From Roseomonas sp. KE2513 (GTDB lineage Bacteria > Pseudomonadota > Alphaproteobacteria > Acetobacterales > Acetobacteraceae), in NCBI RefSeq assembly GCF_016107305.1, contig NZ_RCVR01000011.1, positions 62,001-126,000 on the forward strand: DNA of 64,000 bases. Direction: 5' to 3'. Positions within the stretch are counted from its first letter, which is position 1, and every line of letters starts with the position of its first letter. The notes below the pieces were generated by a model that worked only from the letters and a program-made list of their open reading frames with translations, made no database searches and was not told the DNA's origin. The position numbers and the translations under genes are program-made. Shown here piece after piece: positions 27,395-36,012 of this stretch.

Positions 27395-28819
27395 TCAGGA
27401 CGCCTTGGCTGGGCGGGGCTTGTCCTTGCGGACGGCAACCGCGCGGGAGGGTGCGAGCAGCGCATCGACGCCGCCCGAGCGCACGACCGTGCCGCCGCGC
27501 GCGAAGGCCTCGTGGTTCCGCTCGATCTCGTCGCGTTCGTAGAGGTAGTTGACCATCAGTCCGTAGGATTCCTGCATGCCGCGGGGCGCGGTGTTGCCCA
27601 GCCAGTTGATGCGTTCGAGCCGCGCGCCGTTCCCGAGATGGAAGCGCGCCACCGGGTCCATCCGCCCGCCCGGCTCGGTCAGGTACTCGGCGCAGAGGCG
27701 CAGAAGCGGAATGCGCAACGCCTCCACACGGACGGGATCACGCCACCATTCGGGCTCGGAGAGCGGCAGAGCCAGCTCGGAATCCGCCAGCCCGTCTGCC
27801 ATCCGCTTGTCCAGCCAGCGGCGGAAGCCGGGGATGGGGGAAAGCGTGGAGAAGCGGGTGAGCTGGGGCAGCTCCGCCTTCAGGTCCTCCACCACCTGCT
27901 TGATGAGGAAGTTGCCGAAGGAGATGCCGCGCAGCCCGTCCTGGCAGTTCGAGATGGAGTAGAAGATGGCCGTGTCGGCCTCTGCCGCCCGCGCCTCCGC
28001 CCCCGCCTCGTGCTCGGTGTCGAGCAGCGGCTGGATCGAGGCCGCGAGACCCTGGACGAGCGCGACTTCGACGAAGATCAGCGGCTCGTCCGGCAGCGCC
28101 GGGTGGAAGAAGCCGTAGCAGCGGCGGTCGGCGGCCAGGCGCCGGCGCAGGTCGTGCCAGCCGGCGATCTCGTGCACGGCCTCGTAGCGGATGATCTTCT
28201 CCAGCACCGCCGCCGGCGTCTGCCAGTCGATGCGCCGGAGCTGAAGGAAGCCGCGGTTGAACCAGGAGACGAAGAGGTGGTGGAGGTCCTCCTCCAGCGG
28301 CTTCAGCGCGGGTTCGGCGCGCATCTCGTGCAGAAGCTGGCGGCGCAACTCCACCAGCGCCGCGGTACCGCCCGGCGACATGTTCATCCGCCGCAGCAAC
28401 TCCTGCCGCGGCGGCTCGGCGCAGCGGGAGAGATGGGCAGCGTTGGCCGGGGTGGGGTCCGAAAGATAGGCCAGCGCCGCTTCGCGGAGGGCATCGGGCT
28501 TTGGGCCGAAGCTGGTGGCCATGAAGAGGTGGAAGGCGGCGCGGTCGGCCGGGGCAAGGTCGCGCAGCGCCGCCATCACCTCTCGTGCGACAGCGGCGCC
28601 CGAAGCCTCGCCGCGCTCGGTCAGGAGTGCCTCCACGAGCCCCCTGGCGCGCTCCAGCGGCGGGGTGGAATCGCTGGGAACGGAGGCAAAGAGGCGCCCG
28701 CGATCGGCGATGGAGGACCAGAGCCGCTCGATCCAGGACCGGGCGGCGGCGGGGGCGGCCTCGGCCGGGGCGTCCTGGTCGGACGCCTCCCGGTCCACGG
28801 TCGTCACAGCCTCGGACAT
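27395..28819 (-). CDS. Malonyl-CoA decarboxylase
   Basis: 474 residues. Decarboxylates malonyl-CoA to acetyl-CoA. The N-terminal helical domain ends around LRRMNMSPGGTAALVELR; the catalytic GNAT-like C-terminal domain shows FYSISNCQDGLRGISFG, FSTLSPIPGFRRWL, the conserved FHLGNGARLERINWLG and MQESYGLMVNYLYE, including the His/Ser region used for catalysis in the family. GGAGGAG lies 5 bases ahead of the ATG. First gene of a four-gene unit with a CoA-transferase and two hydrolases; diverges from an aldehyde dehydrogenase. Confidence 0.95.
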   Translation of the reverse strand: MSEAVTTVDREASDQDAPAEAAPAAARSWIERLWSSIADRGRLFASVPSDSTPPLERARGLVEALLTERGEASGAAVAREVMAALRDLAPADRAAFHLFMATSFGPKPDALREAALAYLSDPTPANAAHLSRCAEPPRQELLRRMNMSPGGTAALVELRRQLLHEMRAEPALKPLEEDLHHLFVSWFNRGFLQLRRIDWQTPAAVLEKIIRYEAVHEIAGWHDLRRRLAADRRCYGFFHPALPDEPLIFVEVALVQGLAASIQPLLDTEHEAGAEARAAEADTAIFYSISNCQDGLRGISFGNFLIKQVVEDLKAELPQLTRFSTLSPIPGFRRWLDKRMADGLADSELALPLSEPEWWRDPVRVEALRIPLLRLCAEYLTEPGGRMDPVARFHLGNGARLERINWLGNTAPRGMQESYGLMVNYLYERDEIERNHEAFARGGTVVRSGGVDALLAPSRAVAVRKDKPRPAKAS

Positions 28820-29110
28820 GCGTCTCCTCCGGATCGGACGACGCCGGCCAGCGGCGCCGCCATGGCTTGGGCGCCGGCCGGCGCAGGGTTATGGGTGTGG
28901 CGCGGCACCCCGGCCGGCGCCGTACCCTCGGGCAGCCGGCCTGGCCAGGGCGCCGCGTCGCGCCGTGACCGCCAGATTGGCCGCCCGCGCCCTCCCCGGC
29001 AAGGCACGCTTCCGCCAGCGGGGTCCAAGCTTGCGGCAAGAGACCGGCGGGGGCACCCTCCCCCGCCTTTGTCCCTATCTTCGCCAAGGCCGATGCCGGA
29101 GGAACGCAGA
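28820..29110. other. 291-base divergent intergenic region
   Basis: Separates mcd and the aldehyde dehydrogenase. It holds both ribosome-binding sites, a 14-base perfect palindrome GCGCCGGCCGGCGC at 28871-28884 and a second copy of CCGGCCGGCGC at 28910-28920. TATCTT at 29076-29081 could be a -10 box for the dehydrogenase but I see no matching -35. No open frame with coding character. Confidence 0.4.
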
Positions 29111-30622
29111 ATGCTCGACAGCCCCCACCCCACGCCCGAGGCCCCCAGCACGGATCCCTTCGCCCTCGCCAAGGCGCTTTCCGGGCTGCATTTCATCGGC
29201 GGCCGCTACGTGCCGGCCCGCTCCGGCAAGACCTTCGCCGTGGTGAACCCCGCGACCGGCCAGGAGGTCGCGCGCGCCGCCGACGGCGATGCGGCGGACG
29301 TTGACGCGGCGGTGGAGGACGCGGCGCGCGCCCAGAAGGAATGGGCGCGCATGCCCGCCCGCAAGCGCGGCGCCCTCGTCGCGCAATGCGCCGCGCTGAT
29401 GCGCACCCATGTCGAGGAACTCGGCCGCCTCATCGCGCTCGAGACGGGCAAGGCGCTGCGGACCGAGAGCCGGGTGGAGGCGAACACCGTCGCCGATATC
29501 CTCGAGTTCTTCGGCGGCCTCGGCGGCGAGCTGAAGGGCGAGACCGTACCCTTCGCGCCCGATGTCCTCTCGGTCACGGTGCGCGAGCCGCTGGGGGTGG
29601 TCGGCGCGATCATCCCCTGGAACGTGCCGATGCTGCTGATGGCGCTCAAGGTGGCGCCCGCGCTCGTCGCCGGCAATTCCGTGGTGGTGAAGAGCGCGGA
29701 GGAGGCGCCCCTCGCGGTGCTGCGCATCTGCGAGCTGATGAATCGCGTGCTGCCGGCCGGCGTGTTCAACATGGTCTCGGGCTTCGGCCCCGAATGCGGC
29801 GCGCCGCTGGTGGCCCACCCGAAGGTGCGGAAGGTCACCTTCACCGGCTCCGTCGAGACGGGGAAGATCGTCTCCAAGGCGGCTGCCGAGAAGCTGATTC
29901 CCGTCACGCTGGAGCTCGGCGGCAAGTCGCCGATGATCGTCTTCGCCGATTGCGACTTCGAGAAGACGCTGGCGGGCGCCATCACCTCCATGCGCTTCAC
30001 GCGCCAGGGGCAGAGCTGCACCGCCGCCAGCCGCATCTATGTCGAGCGCCCCATCTTCCAGCGCTTCGTGGATGCCATGGCCGAGAAGGTCGACCAGATG
30101 GTGATGGGCGACCCGCTGGACGAGAAGACGGACATTGGCACCATCATCTCCGAAGGCCAGTTCGAGAAGGTGAAGTCCTTCATCGACGAAGGGGTCGCGA
30201 CCGCGGGTGCCACCGGCCGCGCCTGCTCCGCCATGCCCTCCGACCCCGCGCTGAAGAAGGGGCTGTTCATCCGCCCCTACATCTTCACCGGCCTCGGCAA
30301 GGAGAGCCGCTTGGTGCAGGAGGAGATCTTCGGCCCCGTCACCTGCGCGATGCCCTTCGACGATCCAGAGGCCGTTCTGGCGGAGGCGAACGACAGCGAG
30401 TACGGCCTCGCGGCCAGCCTCTGGACGAACAACCTCAAGGTCGGCCTCACGCTCGCGCACCGGCTTGAGGCGGGGCTGGTGCAGATCAACCAGAACCTCG
30501 TCGTGCAGGCGAACCTCTCTTACGGTGGGGTGAAGTCCTCCGGCCTCGGTAAGGAAGCCTCGCTGGAGGCGATGCTGGAGCACTTCACCCACAAGAAGAC
30601 GATTATGGTGAACATGGGGTAA
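29111..30622 (+). CDS. NAD(P)-dependent aldehyde dehydrogenase
   Basis: 503 residues. ALDH superfamily: GVVGAIIPWNVPMLL near residue 165, cofactor loop FTGSVETGK, general base Glu in VTLELGGKSP, nucleophile Cys303 in GQSCTAAS, and EEIFGPV. GGAGG 8 bases ahead of this ATG decides the start although the frame is open far upstream across the antisense of mcd. Substrate unknown; divergent pairing with mcd suggests a carboxylic-acid-forming step feeding the same metabolism (inference). Ends at a strong hairpin. Confidence 0.94.
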   Translation: MLDSPHPTPEAPSTDPFALAKALSGLHFIGGRYVPARSGKTFAVVNPATGQEVARAADGDAADVDAAVEDAARAQKEWARMPARKRGALVAQCAALMRTHVEELGRLIALETGKALRTESRVEANTVADILEFFGGLGGELKGETVPFAPDVLSVTVREPLGVVGAIIPWNVPMLLMALKVAPALVAGNSVVVKSAEEAPLAVLRICELMNRVLPAGVFNMVSGFGPECGAPLVAHPKVRKVTFTGSVETGKIVSKAAAEKLIPVTLELGGKSPMIVFADCDFEKTLAGAITSMRFTRQGQSCTAASRIYVERPIFQRFVDAMAEKVDQMVMGDPLDEKTDIGTIISEGQFEKVKSFIDEGVATAGATGRACSAMPSDPALKKGLFIRPYIFTGLGKESRLVQEEIFGPVTCAMPFDDPEAVLAEANDSEYGLAASLWTNNLKVGLTLAHRLEAGLVQINQNLVVQANLSYGGVKSSGLGKEASLEAMLEHFTHKKTIMVNMG

Positions 30623-30630
30623 GCCGATCC

Positions 30631-30661
30631 CCCGGGTTCCGCCGCCAGCGCGGAACCCGGG
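30631..30661. terminator. Strong bidirectional hairpin
   Basis: CCCGGGTTCCGC and GCGGAACCCGGG form a perfect 12-bp stem around a 7-base loop. It sits 8 bases after the aldehyde dehydrogenase stop and 7 bases after the stop of the opposing gene at 30669, the ideal place to end both transcripts. No T-run. Confidence 0.7.
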
Positions 30662-30668
30662 CGCGCGC

Positions 30669-31433
30669 CTACCCTCGCCGGACGAGGAGCGTCTTCGGCC
30701 GGCGCTTCGCCGCACGCTCGAAGAGCGCGTAGGTGCGGTTCACGTAGTTCGTCACGCCGCCGATCGAATCGATGTAGTGGCGCAGCTCGGGCGTCAGCTC
30801 TGCCTCCACCAGCCGCACGGCGGTGGAGGGGTCCTCAGGCTCGAAGCGCAGGTAGAACCAGGGCTGGCCGCGCTTCAGCACGAGTTCCTTAGAGGTGTCG
30901 AACCACTCGAAGGCCCACATCAGGTGGCGCGGCCAGATATGCACGGGGAAGCGCCCCGAAACCTGCACCCCCGGCCAGGGCGGGTCGGTGTAGCCGAGGA
31001 AGGGCGGCAACTGGTTGAGGAAGACCGGGTCATCCGCCACGAAGACGTAGGGCGTGCTGAACTGCAGGATCGGCCGGTCCGGGTGGCGCCATTCCGAGCG
31101 GCTGACGATCGTCACCATGTTGCCCAGCGCCTTGTTGCGGATGGAGCTCTGCGCGCCGTCGGCATTCTCGATCACCGGCGGCTTGCCGGCTTCCAGCCGC
31201 AGCCTCAGGCGCACGTCGATCGGGCAGGGTACGGCGAAGTGCCGGGCCTCGAAGTCGATCGCGGCCGGGCAAGCCTGCACCGACTTTGCGGAGGCCGGGC
31301 GCGGCACCTTGCGCCGGACCGGTTCGGGATCATCCCAGATGAGGGATGCCTTGGGCTCGGTGATCACCCAGCCCACGTCCACCGCGGCGCGCCGCGGGCG
31401 GCGGCCCAGAAGCTTCGTCAGTTCCCCGAGCAT
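30669..31433 (-). CDS. Protein of unknown function
   Basis: 254 residues, no signal peptide or membrane segment. I do not recognise a family. It is rich in Trp, Pro and Phe, with segments SVQACPAAIDFEARHFAV, a PRHLMWAFEWFDTS block in the second half, and a basic end AKRRPKTLLVRRG. Coding character is good: codon use like the neighbours and no competing frame. It lies 82 bases downstream of the MFS gene in the same direction, so it may be the last gene of the Rieske/ABC unit, which would then end at the hairpin 30631-30661. Confidence 0.75.
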   Translation of the reverse strand: MLGELTKLLGRRPRRAAVDVGWVITEPKASLIWDDPEPVRRKVPRPASAKSVQACPAAIDFEARHFAVPCPIDVRLRLRLEAGKPPVIENADGAQSSIRNKALGNMVTIVSRSEWRHPDRPILQFSTPYVFVADDPVFLNQLPPFLGYTDPPWPGVQVSGRFPVHIWPRHLMWAFEWFDTSKELVLKRGQPWFYLRFEPEDPSTAVRLVEAELTPELRHYIDSIGGVTNYVNRTYALFERAAKRRPKTLLVRRG

Positions 31434-31515
31434 CGTTCGTCCTCTCCGCGCGGGTCATCACCGGCACGCGATCGTTCCGTCCCTATTCGCCACCCTCCGG
31501 CGGCCGGCGCAAGGG

Positions 31516-32688
31516 CTATTGCACTCGGCGGAGCGGGCGCGCGAAGAGCAGCAGCGCGCCCCCCGCCGCCAGCAGCGGCAGCGCCGCCAGCGACCAGTCG
31601 ATCCGTGCTGCCGCGGCCACCACGAGCGGCGAGAGCACCGCGCCGACATTGTTGCACTGCGCCAGCAGGCCGAGCGCCGGGCTGGTGAGCGACGAATCCG
31701 GCACCGCGCGCGGCGCCAGCACGAAGAGCGAGGCGGGAACCGCGCCTCCGATGCCCGAGGCGACCAGCGCCGTCGCGAGGGTCAGCGGCAGGGAGGCCGG
31801 CAATGCGAAGGCGCCGGCCGAGAGCAGCGCCATGGCCGATCCCGCCGCCATCACCAGCACCGCGGGCCGCCGCCCGCGCCGCATCAGCCAGCCCGCGGAA
31901 AGATTGCCCGCAACATTCACCAGGGCCGCCACCGCACCCGCGATCCCGGCGAGTGAGAGCGGCAGGCCGAAGCCCTCGATCAGTCGGGTCGGCAGGAAAT
32001 TGGCGATGCCGTAGTAGATGACGGAATAGCAGGCGAAGGCGAGCGCCACGAAGACCGGCAACCGCGCGCGCCACAGCGCAGCCAGGCGGCTGCCGAGCCC
32101 GCCGGAGGCCGGCGCCGGAAGCCCGGCCATCGCGGCGGGCAGCGTCGCCGCCACCAGCAGCGCCGCGCCCCAGGGCAGGAGGGCCGCGACGGCCCAGGCG
32201 ATGCGCCAGCCGAAAACCTCCACCAGCGGGGCTGCCAGCAGGCCGAGCGCGATCCCCGCCGGCAGCACGGCGCTCCAGAGGGTCATGGCAAGCGGACGGT
32301 CCCGCCCGGCGGCGCAGGCCGCAACGAGGGTCGGGGCCGAGACGACGATCGCGAGGAAGGCGGCTCCCTCCAGCGCGCGCAGCGCATAGAGGGTACCAAT
32401 ACCCGGCGCGAGGCTGGCGCTCAGCCCCGCCGCACCGAGTACCCAGAGTGCGCCCAGCAACACGCGCCGCACACCCGCCCGCGCGGCCAGCAGCCCCGCT
32501 GGAAGGCCGATTGCGGCCGCGACGAGCGCGAAGACCGAGATGAGGCCGGCCGCGCCCGTCAGCCCGACGCCGAAGCCCTGGCCGATCGCGAGCAGGGAGG
32601 GCGCGACCTTGCCGAACTGCACGGCGGCGGCGATGCCGGCCGCGGCGAGCGCACCGACCTGCGCCCAGCGCGTGGGCGCCTCAGCCAT
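31516..32688 (-). CDS. MFS transporter
   Basis: 390 residues, twelve hydrophobic helices. The loop after helix 2 carries the relaxed motif LLAARAGVRRVLLG, and loop 8-9 a basic RRGRRPAVLVMA. It belongs to the general MFS_1/CynX-like group. It overlaps the upstream permease gene by 8 bases, so it is part of the Rieske/GS/ABC unit and may import the substrate or export a product. Direction of transport not deducible. Confidence 0.86.
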   Translation of the reverse strand: MAEAPTRWAQVGALAAAGIAAAVQFGKVAPSLLAIGQGFGVGLTGAAGLISVFALVAAAIGLPAGLLAARAGVRRVLLGALWVLGAAGLSASLAPGIGTLYALRALEGAAFLAIVVSAPTLVAACAAGRDRPLAMTLWSAVLPAGIALGLLAAPLVEVFGWRIAWAVAALLPWGAALLVAATLPAAMAGLPAPASGGLGSRLAALWRARLPVFVALAFACYSVIYYGIANFLPTRLIEGFGLPLSLAGIAGAVAALVNVAGNLSAGWLMRRGRRPAVLVMAAGSAMALLSAGAFALPASLPLTLATALVASGIGGAVPASLFVLAPRAVPDSSLTSPALGLLAQCNNVGAVLSPLVVAAAARIDWSLAALPLLAAGGALLLFARPLRRVQ

Positions 32689-33472
32689 CCCTGCCGGTCG
32701 CGAAGTACCAGGCGATGGAGCGCCGCTCCACCCAGAGGAAGCCGCGGTTCAGCGCGTAGCCGAGGAGGGCAAGCACGAGGACGGCGGCGTACATCTCCTC
32801 CGCCCGCCCCGCGAACTGCATCAGCACGAGGTAGTGGCCCACCCCCTGCTCCCCCGCGATCATCTCAGCGACCACGGTGGTGACGAGCGCGAGCGCGAGA
32901 GCGACGCGCAGCCCCGCCATGACATAGGGCAGGATGGCCGGTAGCGTGACGCGGAACAGCCGCCGCCAGGCGGGCACGCCGAAAGTGCGGGCCATGGCGA
33001 TCTGGTCCGCCTCCACCGCGCGCAACCCCTGGGCGGTGTTGGTCAGCAGCGGGAAGAAGGCGGAGACCGCGGCCACCGTGATCTTCATCCCGTTGTCGAG
33101 CCCGAGGAAGAGCACCAGCGGCGGGATCACGGCCGGGATCGGGATGGGACGGATCAGCTCCACCGTCGGGCCGAGGACCCGCTGGGCCATCGTGCTGGCG
33201 CCGAAGAGAAGCCCCACCGCGATGCCGGCGATCGTGCCGGCCGCCAATCCCGCGAACATGCGAGCGAGCGTGGAGCCAACCAGCATCGGGATCTCGCCCG
33301 AAGCCGTGTCCCGCACCAGCGCGACCAGCACGCGCGACAGCGGCGGCCAGTTCGGGCTGTCCACCATGCCGGTCCTCGCCGAGGCCTCCCAGAGGAGGAA
33401 AAGGCCGAGGACCAGCAGCAGGCCGGAGGTGGGGCGGAACCCTCGGGGCGCCGCGACGGTGCCGCCCGCCAA
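32681..33472 (-). CDS. ABC transporter permease, SsuC/TauC type (second permease)
   Basis: 263 residues, about six helices. Family signature of the binding-protein-dependent permeases near residues 165-185 (ARTFGVPAWRRLFRVTLPAI). The start is a TTG one base after the stop of the binding-protein gene; no better codon lies near. It differs clearly from the other permease of this cluster at 34460-35227, so the channel is probably a heterodimer. Confidence 0.9.
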   Translation of the reverse strand: MAGGTVAAPRGFRPTSGLLLVLGLFLLWEASARTGMVDSPNWPPLSRVLVALVRDTASGEIPMLVGSTLARMFAGLAAGTIAGIAVGLLFGASTMAQRVLGPTVELIRPIPIPAVIPPLVLFLGLDNGMKITVAAVSAFFPLLTNTAQGLRAVEADQIAMARTFGVPAWRRLFRVTLPAILPYVMAGLRVALALALVTTVVAEMIAGEQGVGHYLVLMQFAGRAEEMYAAVLVLALLGYALNRGFLWVERRSIAWYFATGRDG

Positions 33473-33473
33473 G

Positions 33474-34442
33474 TCAGGCCTTCGCCGTGCGGAAGATGAG
33501 GTCGGCCGGCGCGGGGTAGCGGCCGCCGAGGCCGAACTTCGTCATCGTCGCGATCATCTCGGCGATCTCAGGCTGCGACACCTCCTTCGGATAGGCGGTG
33601 AAGGCCACCTTCTGCAGCCGCTCCAGCGGCACACGCGTGAAGTTGGCGACGAGCTGCAGCAGCTCCGGCTTGCCGGCATGGGCGTTCACCCAGTCCGTGC
33701 CCTTGTGCAGCGCGCGGACGAAGCGGTCGAATAGCTCGCCATTCCTCTCCAGGTCCTCCTTCATGGCGACATATTGCGCGATCGAGGAGGCAGGCGCGGT
33801 CTCCTGGATGATCCAGCCGATGCGCTCCAGCTTGTCGCCATGCGTCTCCAGGGCGGAGGTCACGAAGGGCTCGCTGAACAGGCCGGCATCGATCTGCCCG
33901 CCGGCCAAGGCATCGGCCATCTGCGGGAAGGGCACCTCCACCGTGGTCACGCGCTTCCAATCGCCGCCGGTCTTGTCGATCCAGGCCATGCCGCGCAGCC
34001 AGACGATGTTGTTGCGCGTGTTGGAGGCGACGCGCTTGCCCTCCAGCCCCTTGCCGCTGGTGATGCCCGAGCCCTTCCGCACGAGGATCGCCATCGTGTC
34101 CGGCGGCTGCGGCTGCGAGCGCGCGGCGCCGGAGATGAAGCGGAAGTCCAGCCCCTCGCGGATGCCGAGCAGGGTGGAGACAGTGTTGGAGAAGGTGACG
34201 CGGTACTGGCCCGCGACTAGCCCTGGCAGGCCCGTCGCCCCGCCTGTGGTGGATGAGGTATCCACCTCGATCCCCTCCCCCGCGAAGAAGTTCTGCGCGA
34301 TGGCAGCGTGCACCGGGGCGGTGTCCAGCACGGGCAGGACGCTCACGCGCATCTTCGTCAGGGACTGCGCCCGCAGGGCCGGCGCCACCAGCGGCATGGC
34401 CAGGGCCGCGCCGAGCGCGGCGCGCCGGGTGATCTCGTTCAT
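33474..34442 (-). CDS. ABC transporter substrate-binding protein (NMT1/SsuA-TauA like)
   Basis: 322 residues. Tat-type signal MNEITRRAALGAALAMP cut near LRAQ. The NMT1-like fold shows VLPVLDTAPVHAAIAQNFF near the start, TGGATGLPGLVAGQYRV, and GKRVASNTRNNIVWLRG. Relatives bind sulfonates, nitrilotriacetate-like acids, pyrimidine precursors or aromatics. Placed between the two permease genes; 17 bases after the first permease. Confidence 0.9.
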   Translation of the reverse strand: MNEITRRAALGAALAMPLVAPALRAQSLTKMRVSVLPVLDTAPVHAAIAQNFFAGEGIEVDTSSTTGGATGLPGLVAGQYRVTFSNTVSTLLGIREGLDFRFISGAARSQPQPPDTMAILVRKGSGITSGKGLEGKRVASNTRNNIVWLRGMAWIDKTGGDWKRVTTVEVPFPQMADALAGGQIDAGLFSEPFVTSALETHGDKLERIGWIIQETAPASSIAQYVAMKEDLERNGELFDRFVRALHKGTDWVNAHAGKPELLQLVANFTRVPLERLQKVAFTAYPKEVSQPEIAEMIATMTKFGLGGRYPAPADLIFRTAKA

Positions 34443-34459
34443 CTCTTCTGTCTCCTCTT

Positions 34460-35227
34460 TTATCCGTTGCGCGTCTGCCAGTGCAGCGCCCGCGCCTCCG
34501 CCCAGGCAAAGAGGGCGTTAAGCGCGAGACCGACCAGCGCCAGGATCACCAGCCAGGCGTACATCTGGCGGATCAGGAAGCTCCGCTGCATGTCGAGGAT
34601 GAGGAAGCCCAATCCCCCCTGCCCCGTCAGCATCTCCGACAGCACGGCGATGATGAGCGCAAGGCCGAGGCTGGTCCGCATTCCCGCGAGGATGAAGGGC
34701 AGCGCCGCCGGCAACACCACGTGCCACAGCGCACGGCCTGTGCCCCAGCCATGGGTGCGCGCGGAGTCGAGCAGCACGCGATCCACCCCGCGCACGCCCT
34801 GCAAGGTGTTCACCAGCACCGGAAAGACGACGGCGAGCGCGACCGAGGTGATCTTCATCGCGTCGCCGATCCCGAGAAAGAGCATCAACGGCGGCACGAG
34901 AGCGGATTTCGGCAGCGGCCGCACCATCTCCACCAGCGGCTCCAGCAGCCGATAGGCCGGCGCCCACCAAGCCATGGCGGTGCCGACGGCGATGCCGATC
35001 ACCGAGCCGATGCCGAAACCGATGAAGACGAGGCGCAGCGTGGCGGTGAGCGGACCGAGCACCTCGCCCGAGGTGACCAGGTCCTGCAACACCTCCCAGA
35101 TGGCGGAGGGCGGCGGCATCAGCGCGCGCCGTATCAGCCCCGTGGTAACCGCCCATTCAAGGGCAACGAGAAGCAGCGCGAGGAAGATCAGGCCTGGGAC
35201 GAGGCGGAGCAGGCGCTCAGGCCGCAT
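34460..35227 (-). CDS. ABC transporter permease, SsuC/TauC type (first permease)
   Basis: 255 residues with ATG at 35227 (MRPERLLRLVPG), which overlaps the ATPase stop by 11 bases; an ATG at 35251 is an alternative and neither has a clear ribosome-binding site. About six helices; EAA-like loop ARTHGWGTGRALWHVVLPAA. Forms the inner-membrane channel with the second permease. Confidence 0.9.
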   Translation of the reverse strand: MRPERLLRLVPGLIFLALLLVALEWAVTTGLIRRALMPPPSAIWEVLQDLVTSGEVLGPLTATLRLVFIGFGIGSVIGIAVGTAMAWWAPAYRLLEPLVEMVRPLPKSALVPPLMLFLGIGDAMKITSVALAVVFPVLVNTLQGVRGVDRVLLDSARTHGWGTGRALWHVVLPAALPFILAGMRTSLGLALIIAVLSEMLTGQGGLGFLILDMQRSFLIRQMYAWLVILALVGLALNALFAWAEARALHWQTRNG

Positions 35228-36002
35228 GGCCGCCCCGGGAGAGTAGGGCATCCAACAATTCGTGCCGCAATTCGAGGAAGCGCGGCGTCTCGCGCACCTC
35301 CACTGCGTCGCGCGGGCGGGGCAGGCCGGTTTCGACGATCCGTGCGATGGTGGAGGGGCGCTTGGTCAGCAGGGCCACGCGGTCTGACAGCGCGACCGCC
35401 TCCTCCACGTCATGCGTCACCAGCACGACGGTCAGCCCCCGCTTCTCCCACAGCTCCAGCATCAGCCGGTGCAGGTCGAGGCGGGTGAGCGCATCTACGG
35501 CGCTGAAAGGCTCATCCAGCAGCATGATCTTCGGCTCGGCCGCGAGAGCACGGGCCAGAGCCACTCGCTGCTGCATGCCGCCCGAGAGCTGCCACGGGAA
35601 ATGATCCCCGAAGCCCGTGAGATTGACGGCGGCAAGCTGGACATCCGCTGCCTCCCGCGCCTGCCCCTTCGAGACGCCGGGCCGGTGCTCCACCGCGAAG
35701 GCCACGTTGTCGCGCACGCTGCGCCAGGGCAGCAGGGAGCGGCCGTACTGCTGGAAGACATAGACGGCCTCCGGCGGCGGCGCCGTGACGGGGCGCCCGG
35801 CCACGCGCACGGTGCCGGCGGTAGGGGGCATCAACCCGGCCGCAATCTGCAACAGGGTGGACTTGCCGCAGCCGGAGGGGCCGAGGATCGAGAGGAACTC
35901 CCCGTCCCGCACGGCTAGGCTGATCCTATCCATGGCAAGGGTGGGCGGCCCGCCCCGGCCGGGGAAGGACTTTTCCACCGCCTCCAGCTCCAGGATCGCC
36001 AT
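35217..36002 (-). CDS. ABC transporter ATP-binding protein, SsuB/TauB type
   Basis: 261 residues. Walker A GPSGCGKST near residue 40, signature LSGGMQQR, Walker B IMLLDEPFSAVD, switch LVTHDVEEAV. This is the nitrate/sulfonate/taurine ATPase subfamily, matching the NMT1-type binding protein. Only one ATPase gene is present, so it must act as homodimer. It follows the GS-like gene by 10 bases. Confidence 0.94.
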   Translation of the reverse strand: MAILELEAVEKSFPGRGGPPTLAMDRISLAVRDGEFLSILGPSGCGKSTLLQIAAGLMPPTAGTVRVAGRPVTAPPPEAVYVFQQYGRSLLPWRSVRDNVAFAVEHRPGVSKGQAREAADVQLAAVNLTGFGDHFPWQLSGGMQQRVALARALAAEPKIMLLDEPFSAVDALTRLDLHRLMLELWEKRGLTVVLVTHDVEEAVALSDRVALLTKRPSTIARIVETGLPRPRDAVEVRETPRFLELRHELLDALLSRGGHAA

Positions 36003-36012
36003 CAGCCGTCCC

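Noticed and set aside
28871-28920. Palindrome GCGCCGGCCGGCGC and its partial repeat as operator sites
   Set aside because: Made only of G and C in a GC-rich gap, with no regulator gene nearby; chance is a sufficient explanation.
27512-30622. 1036-codon open frame on the plus strand covering the mcd antisense and the aldehyde dehydrogenase
   Set aside because: Only the part from 29111 has protein-like sequence; the rest mirrors the mcd gene, an effect of very high GC with few stop codons.
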